64,000 nt of DNA from Chytriomyces cf. hyalinus JEL632. Taxonomy: Eukaryota > Chytridiomycota > Chytridiomycetes > Chytridiales > Chytriomycetaceae. Below the pieces are notes generated by a model, which ran no database searches, was not told the origin of the DNA, and was given only the letters and a program-made list of their open reading frames with translations. This document shows, one piece after another, positions 21,454 to 30,560 of this stretch (position 1 is its first letter; the number at the start of each line of letters is the position of its first letter). The position numbers and the translations under genes are program-made. The stretch spans positions 543,804 to 607,803 of the forward strand of contig JAIWWG010000009.1 in the NCBI GenBank assembly GCA_025435555.1. Direction: 5' to 3'.

Positions 21454-24273
21454 TTAGCTGCTTTTGCTTGATTTGGTGCTTGCGGGGCTGTGAAAACATG
21501 AATTAGTGACACACAAAAAGTAAAAAGAAAACAGACGTACACTGGTGGTGGCCCATAAATCTGTCGCAACGACGCAATCTGCTGGATCGAGTAAACCTGC
21601 CCTGTGTATCCTACATACGAGTTCCAGCTTTCGAGAATCTGCTGGTCATTAAACTGCGCAAACAGCGTGCGCATGTATTGCGATTCATCAGGCGCTCCTG
21701 ATCCATTCGATGGAGAAATCAGTGGAGTTCCAGATTCGCCCGATTCCAGCGACGAGTTGAGTGAAAACATGGATTGTTTCGCGTTTACGGCCAGATGGTG
21801 GTGGTCAGTGGGCGTCATTGACGTTTGAAGGCGGGAGTAGTCTCTGCTGGGGGTTAGAGCCCTCGATGGCGCACGAACACCTTTGAACGGTTGGGGACCC
21901 TGGTTAATGATTCCCATGCCTGGCATTTCCCAAGCTTTAAGTGGTTCGTTTGCTGGAATTGAAGGACTCCCTCTTTTGGAAAGGCTTTCCATGAGTGCAC
22001 GACGTTTTCGCCGGGCATCGCTGATGAGAGAGGGAGTGTTTGGTTTGGATGCGGTGAGAGGTGTGCCGCTGCGGCTGCCATTACGGCTGCCTCTTCCAGA
22101 TTCAAGTTCTGAGTTACGCTCAGATGCATCTTCTTCGTCATCTTCGTCAGTTTCTTCGTCCGAATCGTCGATCGACATTCCCGAGCCAGAAGGATACGTG
22201 AGTCCCGAAAGTCCAGATGCGTACGAGTCGCGCGTTCCAAATGTCAATTTAGGGTCCAACTTTTGCTGCTCTTCATCGTTCAACGCGATTTTGGCACCAA
22301 ACTTGTGCGTCTGTTCCGGGTCAGTGAATCCTCGCTGCTGCTGCGGCTGTTCAACGCCCGTCTGTTTGTACTCGATCACTTTTTTCAGTTCTCCGCCAAC
22401 TTCACGTCCAGACGGAGCAGTGTGGGAGCCGAGAATCCCCTGCAGCGCCAAATCCGGGTCTACGCCCTCGCGACGCAGTCTATCGGTCATGTAATGGTCA
22501 ATCTCAGCTTGTTCCTTTTGTTTACGCGAATGCCGCGTCCATACAACTGATGCAATGGCAATGAGAAGCAATGCGCCACCGCCACCCACGATCCCATAAA
22601 TAACCGGCTGAGACAGCGAGAATCCGGGTGCTGCGGGTGGTGCGGGTGCAGGGGGGGCCAAATGCGGTGCCATGGCTGGGGGTGGATTCACAGGCGCGTA
22701 CGCAGCAGAGGATGGAAAATTTCCCCATTTATCGTTTCGAATATCATACGCAATCAGTTGCGGCTGGCGTTCAATGTTTTCTGCCTGTGACGCTGTACCG
22801 TTGATGTATGTGCCAAACGCGTAAATGATAAAGTCGTTGATGAAGATTGCGTTGTGTGAGTGGCGTTGCATGGGGGATGGAGCGAGGGGCGTCCATTCTG
22901 GGATGGGTTTTGATAGGTCGAGAAGCCACGTGTCGTTGGCGGTTTGGTAGTATTGGTCAATATCCTGCGTGTATCCGCCGTGCAGAATAAGTTGCGTGTC
23001 GCTGACTGTGCCGGGGGAGGATGCGTGAATTCAGTTCTCCAAAAAAGAAACATTATTCTTTTGCCAAGGGAAAGTCTCACCTGCAGTCAGCGTTGCCATA
23101 CTGCGATTCTGCGGGAATCCAAGTGGACCGGCCAACTGCATCCGCGACCACCTTCCATCTGAAGGAACTTTCGAGTACTCAAACACAAACATGTAATCAA
23201 GAGGAGCCCACTCGGAATCCGTCTCGGTTCCACGGACACCGCCCAGCATGTACGCCTTGCCGCCAGTGCACGACATCATTTGGTCCTTGAGCATGAGTTT
23301 GGGGTCTGCGGCGGACGCTTGTGGTTGAACCCAGGCCTGCTTGTCTGTGCTGCGCGCTTGCTGGAGGGATAATAGCCATGTTGACTGTTGGATGACTCCG
23401 TATGTAATGTCAACTCCACCGTGGATGAGCACAGTTTGGGGGTCGACAAGGCACGACGCTGTCTGCTGTCGACCGCGTCCAGGAGGGGATTTGCTGCTCC
23501 AGTATCCCTGGAAAGCAGAACCGACCCCTGGCATGTATCTGTTTGAACCCAAATGTGGTCAGTGAAAAAGAGCGATAACACAAGAGCGAGAAACAAGAAA
23601 CAGAATCCACTTACTGGTAGACTGTAGTCGTAGGAAACAAACCGGGGATAGCGCCGTCCCTCGGTCCCAACTGCGCAAACACGTAATGAAACACATCGCC
23701 CGTATACGATCCCAGATCCAGATCCGCGCCCCTCGCAACCACACCCACACCATACGCACCAGCAAGCGGCGACGACTCGTTCGCCTGGGTGCTGACAAAC
23801 GGCTGAGCAACCGAGACCCAATTTGCATTCGAATTCACAGAGAACCCGGATCGAACGTTGAGTGCAACGATTCCGGCGTCGGGTGCTGCGGTTGATTGGG
23901 CCCAAGTTCCTCCGTATCCGCCGACAAAGAGGACGAGGCCTTGGTCGCGGAGGAGTTGGGCGGATGCGCCGAAGCGGGGCTGGATGGGGCCGTGTTGGGT
24001 GATTGGGAGCGGTGCAGTTGGGATGGTGTTGGCGGTGGGTGGTGGTGGTGAAGGTGATGGTGACGCTGTGGATGTAGATGAGGTCACTTGTTGTTGTTGT
24101 TGTCCTCCAGAAGAAGATGATTGCGCTGCTGCTGCTGGAGGTGATTGTTGAAGCGAGGCGGATGGCAGTGTTGATGAGGTTTGTGCAATACTGTTGATGG
24201 AGGATGTGGATTGCGCATGCACATGTCTGCTGGTGAGGATGACTGCAAGCGTTGCGAGGATGGATGGGTGCAT
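21454..24273 (-). CDS. Kelch-type beta-propeller protein with one TM segment and cytosolic tail
   Basis: Complement(21454..21487, 21541..23005, 23081..23538, 23615..24273) gives ~871 aa. The layout is a signal peptide (MHPSILATLAVILTSRHVHA), a Ser/Pro/Gln-rich linker, kelch/galactose-oxidase-like repeats (LVLFVGGYGGTWAQ, VLIHGGVD, AYMLGGVRGTE, LILHGGYTQDID), a Pro/Ala linker, a TM helix (IYGIVGGGGALLLIAIASVV) with a basic stop-transfer, and a ~300-aa cytosolic tail rich in Ser, Asp/Glu and basic patches. This suggests a surface receptor or polarity protein; the ligand is unknown. The last donor is ambiguous: GTACGT at 21540 gives the short ending VPASTKSSKSS, whereas not splicing gives a Pro/Gln-rich ending to 21363. 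Confidence 0.82.
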
Positions 24274-24613
24274 GGTCTGTCTATGTCTAGTTTTGTTTGT
24301 TTGCTGCCGGATGTCCGATAATGCGAGAATCGATGTCCGAATGGAATCAGAGAATCAGTTGGGATCAGAAGGATCAGAGGAGACTGTTTGTCAGTTGCGG
24401 CCTGTCTTGAATCAAATTGAACCGATTTAATTTTAGTTTTTAATCACAAGCTAAAATCCAATTTCATTTGTTTTTTATTTATTACTTTTTGCATTTGTGG
24501 GGACCGATTTGATGTGTCTTGTGAGCATCCCAAAGTCATGAGTCGCTCTTCAGTCTCGGGAATACTCGGAAACATTCGGGGATACTCGGGAAGAGCCGGG
24601 AAGAGCCGGAACA
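24274..24613. other. Region between the kelch and methyltransferase genes
   Basis: About 340 bp holding the promoter of the kelch gene and the 3' flank of the methyltransferase gene. A short imperfect tandem of tactcgg/gggaagagccgg units lies near 24560-24610. No gene is seen. Confidence 0.4.
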
Positions 24614-25755
24614 TCACTTCCGTCGCGCGTGAACAACAACAAACGAAAGAACGCGCTTGTTCACAACCCACGACAAAAAACTCGCCATCCCAAATCCATA
24701 CTGCATCCATCTAAACGGATCAGCAAAATCTTGCAGCGATTCACTTTGCCGCCTCACAAACTGCAGCAGACCCGGAAACACTTGATCCGTCACATCTTCA
24801 ATCTCGATATCCACAAACCCAGCTTCCTCAATCTGTAGTCTGTAGTCTTTGAGCGGGACCAGGTTTTCCATTGGGACACTTGCGTTTGCGCAAAAGATGC
24901 GGAGAAACAGTTTATCCACGAAACTAACCGTTTCCGCGTTTTCGAATCCTGGGCCAAGGATAATGTCAGAGATTGAGAGGAGCCCGGTTGTTGGTTTGAG
25001 GATTTCGATGCTTTGTTGCAGGAATTTTTGGCGATTGTTGAAGTGGTAGCATGCATCGAGTGATACGACAGAGTCAATGGATCCGTTGGTGAGTGGGGAA
25101 GCTTCGACAGAAGTGGCATCCTTTACGGTCGTGACTTGTCTCCATTCCCATGGTTTCAACGCGTCTCCTACAAACACTTTTATGACTGAATAGATGGAGT
25201 TTTGCTGCAACTGTGAGGCTGCATATTGCGCTTGAGCAAGCTCTGAAGTCACGGCTGTGATGGATTTCAAGTGTGGTTGCATTGAGATCCAGAATTTCAA
25301 TTGGTCGCCGCATCCGCATCCGAAATCTGAAATACTTGACCACGGTTATCAATGATGGTCTTGTGAAAGCAATGAACAAAAAGATGGAGGGTCGTGTGAG
25401 TGTGAAAAGGAAAAAATAACCTGCAACAGCGTCACCGGGTTTGAATCGACCGCCACACACTCTCCGCGCTAATCGTTCACACGCTTCTGCAAACGAAGAG
25501 GGATTGCTTTCTTCTTCGTTTGTCCATAGACCCTGCGTGCGGGGTGTTTTGAAAGATTAGTTTTTTTCATGCGAGGTTGGGGCGTGTGTTATGAACCATG
25601 CTCAGCCAACGAGAGACCCGATCCATTTGCAGGTTTAGAAGAACGTGGTCCATTCCGTAGACATCGGCTGGTTTACGGCCTCTGAGGATGTACCGGATGA
25701 TGACGGGTGCGATCCAGGTGGTGGCTGCACCGACAAGGAACCAGAGAAACCACAT
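24614..25755 (-). CDS. Membrane-anchored class I SAM-dependent methyltransferase
   Basis: Complement(24614..25326, 25421..25532, 25597..25755) gives 327 aa. The N-terminus MWFLWFLVGAATTWIAPVII is a hydrophobic anchor. The Rossmann methyltransferase motif I is FKPGDAVADFGCGCGDQ, assembled across the exon 2/3 junction. IDSVVSLDACYHF is motif II and GLLSISDIIL is motif III, the arrangement seen in ubiquinone/sterol/tocopherol-type small-molecule methyltransferases. A second hydrophobic stretch, FGMASFLSWVV, lies near the C-terminus. The substrate is probably a lipid or lipophilic metabolite, given the membrane anchor, but it cannot be named. An upstream in-frame ATG at 25815 would lengthen the N-terminus; 25755 is preferred because the hydrophobic anchor starts there. 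Confidence 0.82.
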
Positions 25756-25988
25756 GACTTTTTTATTATAAATATTTTGGCAGTGCTTCCAACCCACCCA
25801 AAGCCAAACAAACACTGCGTATGCGATGATATGCTACACTTTTATTTTATTTTCGCGTTCAGAGATGCTGCGTTTTGTTTTGTTTGATTGCAGCGCGAAA
25901 AGCGCTTCCAGAAAAGTTTATTTGCACACTTGACAGCATAAACACACACACACACATGACTAGCATTGCTAAAGAGAAGAAAGGACTG

Positions 25989-26552
25989 TCAAATGAGAAG
26001 CGCAGAGACCAACAGCGCCACCAAAACACACATGCGCGCCGATCCAGTCACTTGCAAAGACGCAGATTTCGTGGATGTGGATGTGAGCGCTGCAGGAGAC
26101 GCTGCTGCGACAGTCTTGGCAACCGTTTGTGAAGCTGTGGCTGGGATGTTTGGGGATGTTGCTGATGATGATGGCAAGGTTGTTGCAGCCTTGGGGGATG
26201 TGGCAGGTACAGGCGAAGTTGTTGCTGGGCGAGAGGCTGCAGGAGAGGACGCGACTGTCTCTGACACGATTTCATCGTCCTCGGTTGTCGAGATGACGCC
26301 AGTATCACTGGACGCGGTACAAATCCCTGGAGCGCCTGGCATATCTTGACCAACACATACCAAACCGGGTTGACACACTGGAGCAAACTGTGTTCCACCC
26401 CCACACACTTCGTCCTCACCGTTGACGGCGACTTGGCAGGACCCAAACGCGTCGGCCACGTTCCCGACGACTAAACAAATGAGCGGGGATGTGCATTTTG
26501 GGCCCAGGCCTCCGAGGAAGCCGCCGCATGATTCGTTCAGAGTGAGGGACAT
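25989..26552 (-). CDS. Cys-rich wall/secreted-type protein, paralogue 1 (no signal peptide)
   Basis: A single open frame of 187 aa. It has two Cys modules of the form CGG...C...GLxC...GxC (SCGGFLGG...PLICLVV; VCGGGTQFAPVCQPGLVC...PGICTAS), then a Ser/Thr/Ala/Pro-rich stalk and a hydrophobic C-terminus (MCVLVALLVSALLI) like a GPI-attachment signal. Two related genes at 28395 and 29371 have the same plan plus a clear signal peptide. Here the protein starts directly at the first Cys module. I found no upstream ATG with a hydrophobic leader within 150 bp, so either a distant first exon is missed or the leader has been lost. Confidence 0.65.
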   Translation of the reverse strand: MSLTLNESCGGFLGGLGPKCTSPLICLVVGNVADAFGSCQVAVNGEDEVCGGGTQFAPVCQPGLVCVGQDMPGAPGICTASSDTGVISTTEDDEIVSETVASSPAASRPATTSPVPATSPKAATTLPSSSATSPNIPATASQTVAKTVAAASPAALTSTSTKSASLQVTGSARMCVLVALLVSALLI

Positions 26553-26814
26553 TTTTGTTGAGCGTGTTTTTCTGTTGTTCTAAAAACGGGCGTTAAGGTG
26601 TCAAAGTTTTTCTAAAAATGTCTCCCCCCTTCCCCTTCTGTTTGCCGTTTTGGCTCCTATGTGATGTGAGTTTTGCGGTCAACACGCGTATTTTTTGTAT
26701 TCAAACAAGACTCCAAATCAAACAACTGCAACTAATAAAGAACAACAAGAAATAACTATAAACATCCCGTCCATCAAAATCTTTACAAAACAACAACCAA
26801 CCCCACGCCCCAAT
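26553..26814. other. Short spacer in the secreted-protein cluster
   Basis: An A/C-rich spacer between a divergent promoter and a 3' end. No feature is supported. Confidence 0.3.
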
Positions 26815-27855
26815 TCAAACCATCACAAGAAAAGCAACAACACCAACAAACACCGCCCTCACACTTTCAGCCGATGAAACGAATAAACTCGCTGGAGGAA
26901 TGACAGCCGCTGTGTAGTACGCTTTGGTACTTTTCCCAGCCTGCTTTGTCGATGCAATCACGGGTACAGGTGGGATATACATTCCCGACGAGGTTGTAAT
27001 AGGTTGCTGTATGGAGGTGCTAATAGGTGAGATGAGTGCGGGTGCCGCCTTTGTTTCTGAACAGGTGGTGGTTGTACTGCTACTTGGAATCAAGTTTACG
27101 GGTTTTGACACAGCCGTGGTGGTGGGTTGGATTGGAACTTGTGGGGCTGGTTGGATGGAAGTGGTTGGTGGCGGTGTTTGGTACTTTGGTTGTGGTGCAT
27201 TTGCTTGAGCGTATACTGGTGGAGGTTGCGCGTAGATGGGTGCTGGTTGAGCGTATACTGGGTTATACTGAGCTTGTGGTTGAATTGGAAGGAGTTGTTG
27301 TTGTAGTTGGGTTGTTGTTTGTGGAGGTGGCAGCGTTTGGCTAGCGATGAAGGCTGATGGTGCGGTTGTTGGAGTGGATGAACTTGTTTGGGAAGTTGGG
27401 GTGGATGATGGAGCGAATTGGGCAGCTGGAGCGATGGTGGTTGCAGAAAGGGTGCCGAGTTGGATGGTGCCAGTTTGAGTAGTGGTTGTTGAGGCGACAA
27501 AAGATGCAGGAATCACCGCCACGGATGTCTGGAGAAGAGGTGCATACAGGTTTGGTTGGTAGCCTTGTTGTTGAGGCGGTGGTGCAACGTATTGAGGAGC
27601 TGCGATTTCGTATACTGAATTTGACCCCGACTGTTTGTATTGAATCTGTGGAGCAGCGTATGCAGTCTGGACAGGAAGAAAGTTGGATGAAGCAGACGCG
27701 GTAGTTGGTTTTACGTTGCCTAGATGGATTTCTTTGACAACGCGGTTGGGACCGGATCCGTAAGCGAAGCCAGCGTCGAATGAGGCGTCCATGTTGAATG
27801 TGGGTGCTGCGGCTGAGAGTGCTGAGAGAAAGAGAATGGAGGTGATGGAGCTCAT
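26815..27855 (-). CDS. Secreted Pro/Gln/Thr-rich low-complexity protein
   Basis: An intronless frame of 346 aa. The N-terminal hydrophobic segment (SITSILFLSALSAAAP) is a signal peptide. The body is low-complexity: repeated YAQP, PPPVYAQ, TTT and PAPQ units rich in Pro, Gln, Thr, Ser, Ala and Tyr. The C-terminus ends in a hydrophobic stretch (VRAVFVGVVAFLVMV) consistent with a GPI-anchor signal. This composition is typical of heavily O-glycosylated cell-wall or matrix proteins. No catalytic domain is seen. It sits among three Cys-rich paralogues with similar end signals, all on the minus strand, suggesting a surface-protein cluster. Confidence 0.75.
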   Translation of the reverse strand: MSSITSILFLSALSAAAPTFNMDASFDAGFAYGSGPNRVVKEIHLGNVKPTTASASSNFLPVQTAYAAPQIQYKQSGSNSVYEIAAPQYVAPPPQQQGYQPNLYAPLLQTSVAVIPASFVASTTTTQTGTIQLGTLSATTIAPAAQFAPSSTPTSQTSSSTPTTAPSAFIASQTLPPPQTTTQLQQQLLPIQPQAQYNPVYAQPAPIYAQPPPVYAQANAPQPKYQTPPPTTSIQPAPQVPIQPTTTAVSKPVNLIPSSSTTTTCSETKAAPALISPISTSIQQPITTSSGMYIPPVPVIASTKQAGKSTKAYYTAAVIPPASLFVSSAESVRAVFVGVVAFLVMV

Positions 27856-28394
27856 TCTTGTTTTTTGGATGGGTGTGAGGGGTTGGAAGGATGTCTTTTA
27901 TATTGGCCTTAGCTTCCCCGCATTGACTTGGCAAAAAAAGCTTTCTGAAACTTGGAAATAGGAACAGGAAATTATTTCATTAATTCTGTGGTCCCGCAAT
28001 AACTGGCAAGTCTTTCTGTTGGAACAAATTAATTTCATGTTTGCGCCGAGTCATGTCGGTAAGGTTCAACTTTGGCGTTTCAGAAGTGACGCGATTACTC
28101 ATCCCAGATTCACAGTCTGCGGAAGCTTCTTGGTGGATTGCATTTACTTTGACTACGGTGGTCGTGTTTCGAAAGTGGCATGATGTACTTGTTGCGGGTC
28201 AGATGCAATGGCTTCTGGGGGTCAAGTAACTACCAAACGGGGTAAGGTGCATCGATCACAGTACGATTGTTGTGCACATTTGAGAATTAAAAGTAGTTAC
28301 AGCTGAGCATAATGCAGGTACTGAATTGAGGTTTTTTATTGTACAGTGGAGGGGTCACACACAAGTTTCGCGCAACTAAAACATAACAACAAAA
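27856..28394. other. Spacer in the secreted-protein cluster
   Basis: About 540 bp carrying the promoter of the Pro/Gln-rich gene and the 3' flank of the next Cys-rich gene. No further feature is supported. Confidence 0.4.
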
Positions 28395-29069
28395 TCAAAA
28401 CACGAGCGAGAGAAGAGCAATAACAAGAATGGAAGCTTGAGAAGCCCAAGCACCGGATGCTTTGATGGTACCAGTTGCTGCTGCTGTTGCACCGGCGCTT
28501 TTAGTTCCGGTCCCAGCTGCTTTCGCGAAAGTACCCGCGGACGCGACGACTGGTACACTGGCCATGGTCACTGCGGGGGCAGTAGTGCTTGACATTCCAG
28601 AAGACGCAGTTGATGCCGCGGCAAAACCGGCGCTTATCTGAGCAGTTGAAGTCTCAGTGACTTGAAGCAAGATTGGAGAAGCCCCCGGGCTGCTGCTACC
28701 AACACTATCCTCCGGTACACCACTCTGCCGACACGTCCCGGTACTAACACCCCCAGTTTCAGGAAACACGCATTTTAAACCAGCACTGCACATGAGTGCT
28801 CCGCCACATTCTCCGCCTTCAAGACTCATTGGAGTTTGTGGAAGGCCTGGCGCGACGGCACCGGCGCCGGTGGTTGAGTCGGATGGTTGACAGGTTCCTG
28901 GGCCGTCGGATATTTGGCCAGGCATGCAAACGAGGCCTGGTTTGCATTGAGGGCCTCCTGCGTTGGCCATGAATCCGCCGCCGCAAGCTCCGCCGACATC
29001 GACGGGTGTTGATTGTGCGGATGCAGTTGATGCGAGGATATACAGGGTTGTGAATACGAGTGGAAGCAT
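28395..29069 (-). CDS. Cys-rich secreted, probably GPI-anchored protein, paralogue 2
   Basis: The 224-aa protein starts at the ATG at 29069, where a clean signal peptide begins (MLPLVFTTLYILASTASAQ); the 41 codons upstream in frame are polar and disregarded. Two Cys modules follow: ACGGGFMANAGGPQCKPGLVC...GPGTCQPS and ECGGALMCSAGLKC...STGTCRQS. Next is a long Ser/Thr/Ala/Gly stalk and a C-terminal hydrophobic segment (SQASILVIALLSLVF). The CGG-x-C-x-GLxC spacing is shared with paralogues at 25989 and 29371 and recalls small disulphide-knotted extracellular modules (IGFBP-like). Function is unknown; surface adhesion or wall structure is a reasonable guess. Confidence 0.78.
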   Translation of the reverse strand: MLPLVFTTLYILASTASAQSTPVDVGGACGGGFMANAGGPQCKPGLVCMPGQISDGPGTCQPSDSTTGAGAVAPGLPQTPMSLEGGECGGALMCSAGLKCVFPETGGVSTGTCRQSGVPEDSVGSSSPGASPILLQVTETSTAQISAGFAAASTASSGMSSTTAPAVTMASVPVVASAGTFAKAAGTGTKSAGATAAATGTIKASGAWASQASILVIALLSLVF

Positions 29070-29370
29070 GGTTTTGTTTTTGTTTTTATTGATGGGGGTG
29101 CTGGTGGGAGTGTCGTCCCAGGTTTTATATGCATGTGTGTTGTTTTTTGGAATGAATGAGTTTGAAAATAATGATGAACATTTTTGCGGCATAATTCACG
29201 TGAACTCGTAACGATGACAGGAAACAAATAAGCTGCACTTCACACGGATGAAATGCGGGAATGAAAATGCACATATCAAGGTCCAACTACTGCGCATGAA
29301 CAACAAGGTTTGAATCTAAAACGCGTATCAAAACATTTACTTTTCGACAAGTTTTTATTTAAAGTCTCTT

Positions 29371-29979
29371 TCACACAATGCAAGAAATGGCGACGGCAAA
29401 AAACAACGGGAAAGCCATGAAATCACGCTGAGAAGATGACTTGATATTTGCAGTGGCGAATGTGGCCATGCTGGTCGCAGGCTTTGCGGATGACGCCGTT
29501 GTTCCCGTGGCTGCCATTGACTGTGAGGCAGTCGTCGATGCAGCAGCTGGCAACCCTGTCTCCACGCTGGATGCCACAGATGCCACGCTCGATTCTGACG
29601 CTTGCAAAACGGATCCAGTACTCGCAACCTCGGAAGCGGAAGTTGGATCTTGCTTCACATCTTGCGACTCTGTCTCGTTCTGAATCGCGCGGCAAACGCC
29701 CGTGTTTCCTTCTTGAAGACATACAAGTCCTACACCGCAGTCAGCTCCATCGGGACCACCGCATGCATCCCCGGCAAGACCTACGGCGTTTTCTTTAACG
29801 TTTGGTTCGCATGTGTAGGTTCCAGGAGAGTTTGGGGTGGCTGTGCAGATGAGACCTGCTTCGCACACGGCGTTTGTTGTGCCGGATTGGAAGCCGCCGC
29901 CGCATGGTTGACCCTTTCCAGCGAGGGTTTGTGCGTGGGAGAGGATGGCGAGTGAGAAGAGTTGGATGGTGAGCAGCAT
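29371..29979 (-). CDS. Cys-rich secreted, probably GPI-anchored protein, paralogue 3
   Basis: A single frame of 202 aa. The signal peptide is MLLTIQLFSLAILSHAQ. The two Cys modules are PCGGGFQSGTTNAVCEAGLIC...GTYTCEPN and ACGGPDGADCGVGLVC...TGVCRAI. A Ser/Thr/Ala stalk and a hydrophobic end (FMAFPLFFAVAISCIV) complete the same plan as the two neighbouring paralogues. The three genes differ strongly in the stalk but keep the Cys spacing, consistent with tandem duplication and rapid divergence. There is no intron. Confidence 0.78.
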   Translation of the reverse strand: MLLTIQLFSLAILSHAQTLAGKGQPCGGGFQSGTTNAVCEAGLICTATPNSPGTYTCEPNVKENAVGLAGDACGGPDGADCGVGLVCLQEGNTGVCRAIQNETESQDVKQDPTSASEVASTGSVLQASESSVASVASSVETGLPAAASTTASQSMAATGTTASSAKPATSMATFATANIKSSSQRDFMAFPLFFAVAISCIV

Positions 29980-30325
29980 TGTTGTTTAGGTTGTTGGTCC
30001 GCGGGCGTGTCTGTCTGTCTTTATATTTGAAGGACGCCAAAAAAATTTCATCTTGGTTGTCTAACACCACCAAGTGAGGGTGATAGGAACCGAGGCTGAA
30101 TGAAATTTATTGCCACGTTGATTTAGTTCGAGTCTAAAGAGCTGCGTCAGTTGTTTTCTGCTCTTGTTTGTCCAAGGTCGCGTGCGTCGCGTTGAGCGAT
30201 CGACGCTGGTGCTGCTGCTGCTGCTGCAGAAAGTCAACTGAATTGGGCTCAATAGCTGGAGCGTCCTTAGCGTATTCATATCATGGGCATGCACACATTC
30301 CCCCTCCCGTGTTTCGAAATGCAAA
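29980..30325. other. Left flank of the copia insertion
   Basis: Upstream region of Cys-rich paralogue 3, including a short CTG trinucleotide run (ctgctgctgctgctgc near 30210). No gene is seen. The retrotransposon target site duplication begins at 30326. Confidence 0.4.
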
Positions 30326-30330
30326 CAGTG

Positions 30331-30545
30331 TAAGAGTGACCAATGCCCCCTGGTGGTGGTGACAGTTGAGCGAAGGGGGAGCGAGTGGGAGCGAGCGAGC
30401 CAGCGAGCCAATTTACTGAAAGATCGGTAAATTGGTCGTGACAGCTCTCACTTCCCATTCACCATCACCAGGGGAAAAATTATAAATAAAAAGAACCAAT
30501 CAAAGCTGCTGAGCCAGTTGAAAACGTCGGGGTGCATCCGACACA
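30331..30545 (-). repeat. Copia 3' LTR (element sense), 215 bp
   Basis: This copy matches the other LTR apart from the 67-bp tandem duplication there. It contains a TATA-like/poly(A) segment (aattataaataaaaag) and a short GAGC/GAGCC-rich stretch. The LTR edges are set by the CAGTG duplication. Confidence 0.93.
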
Positions 30546-30560
30546 CACCCCCCCAAATGG

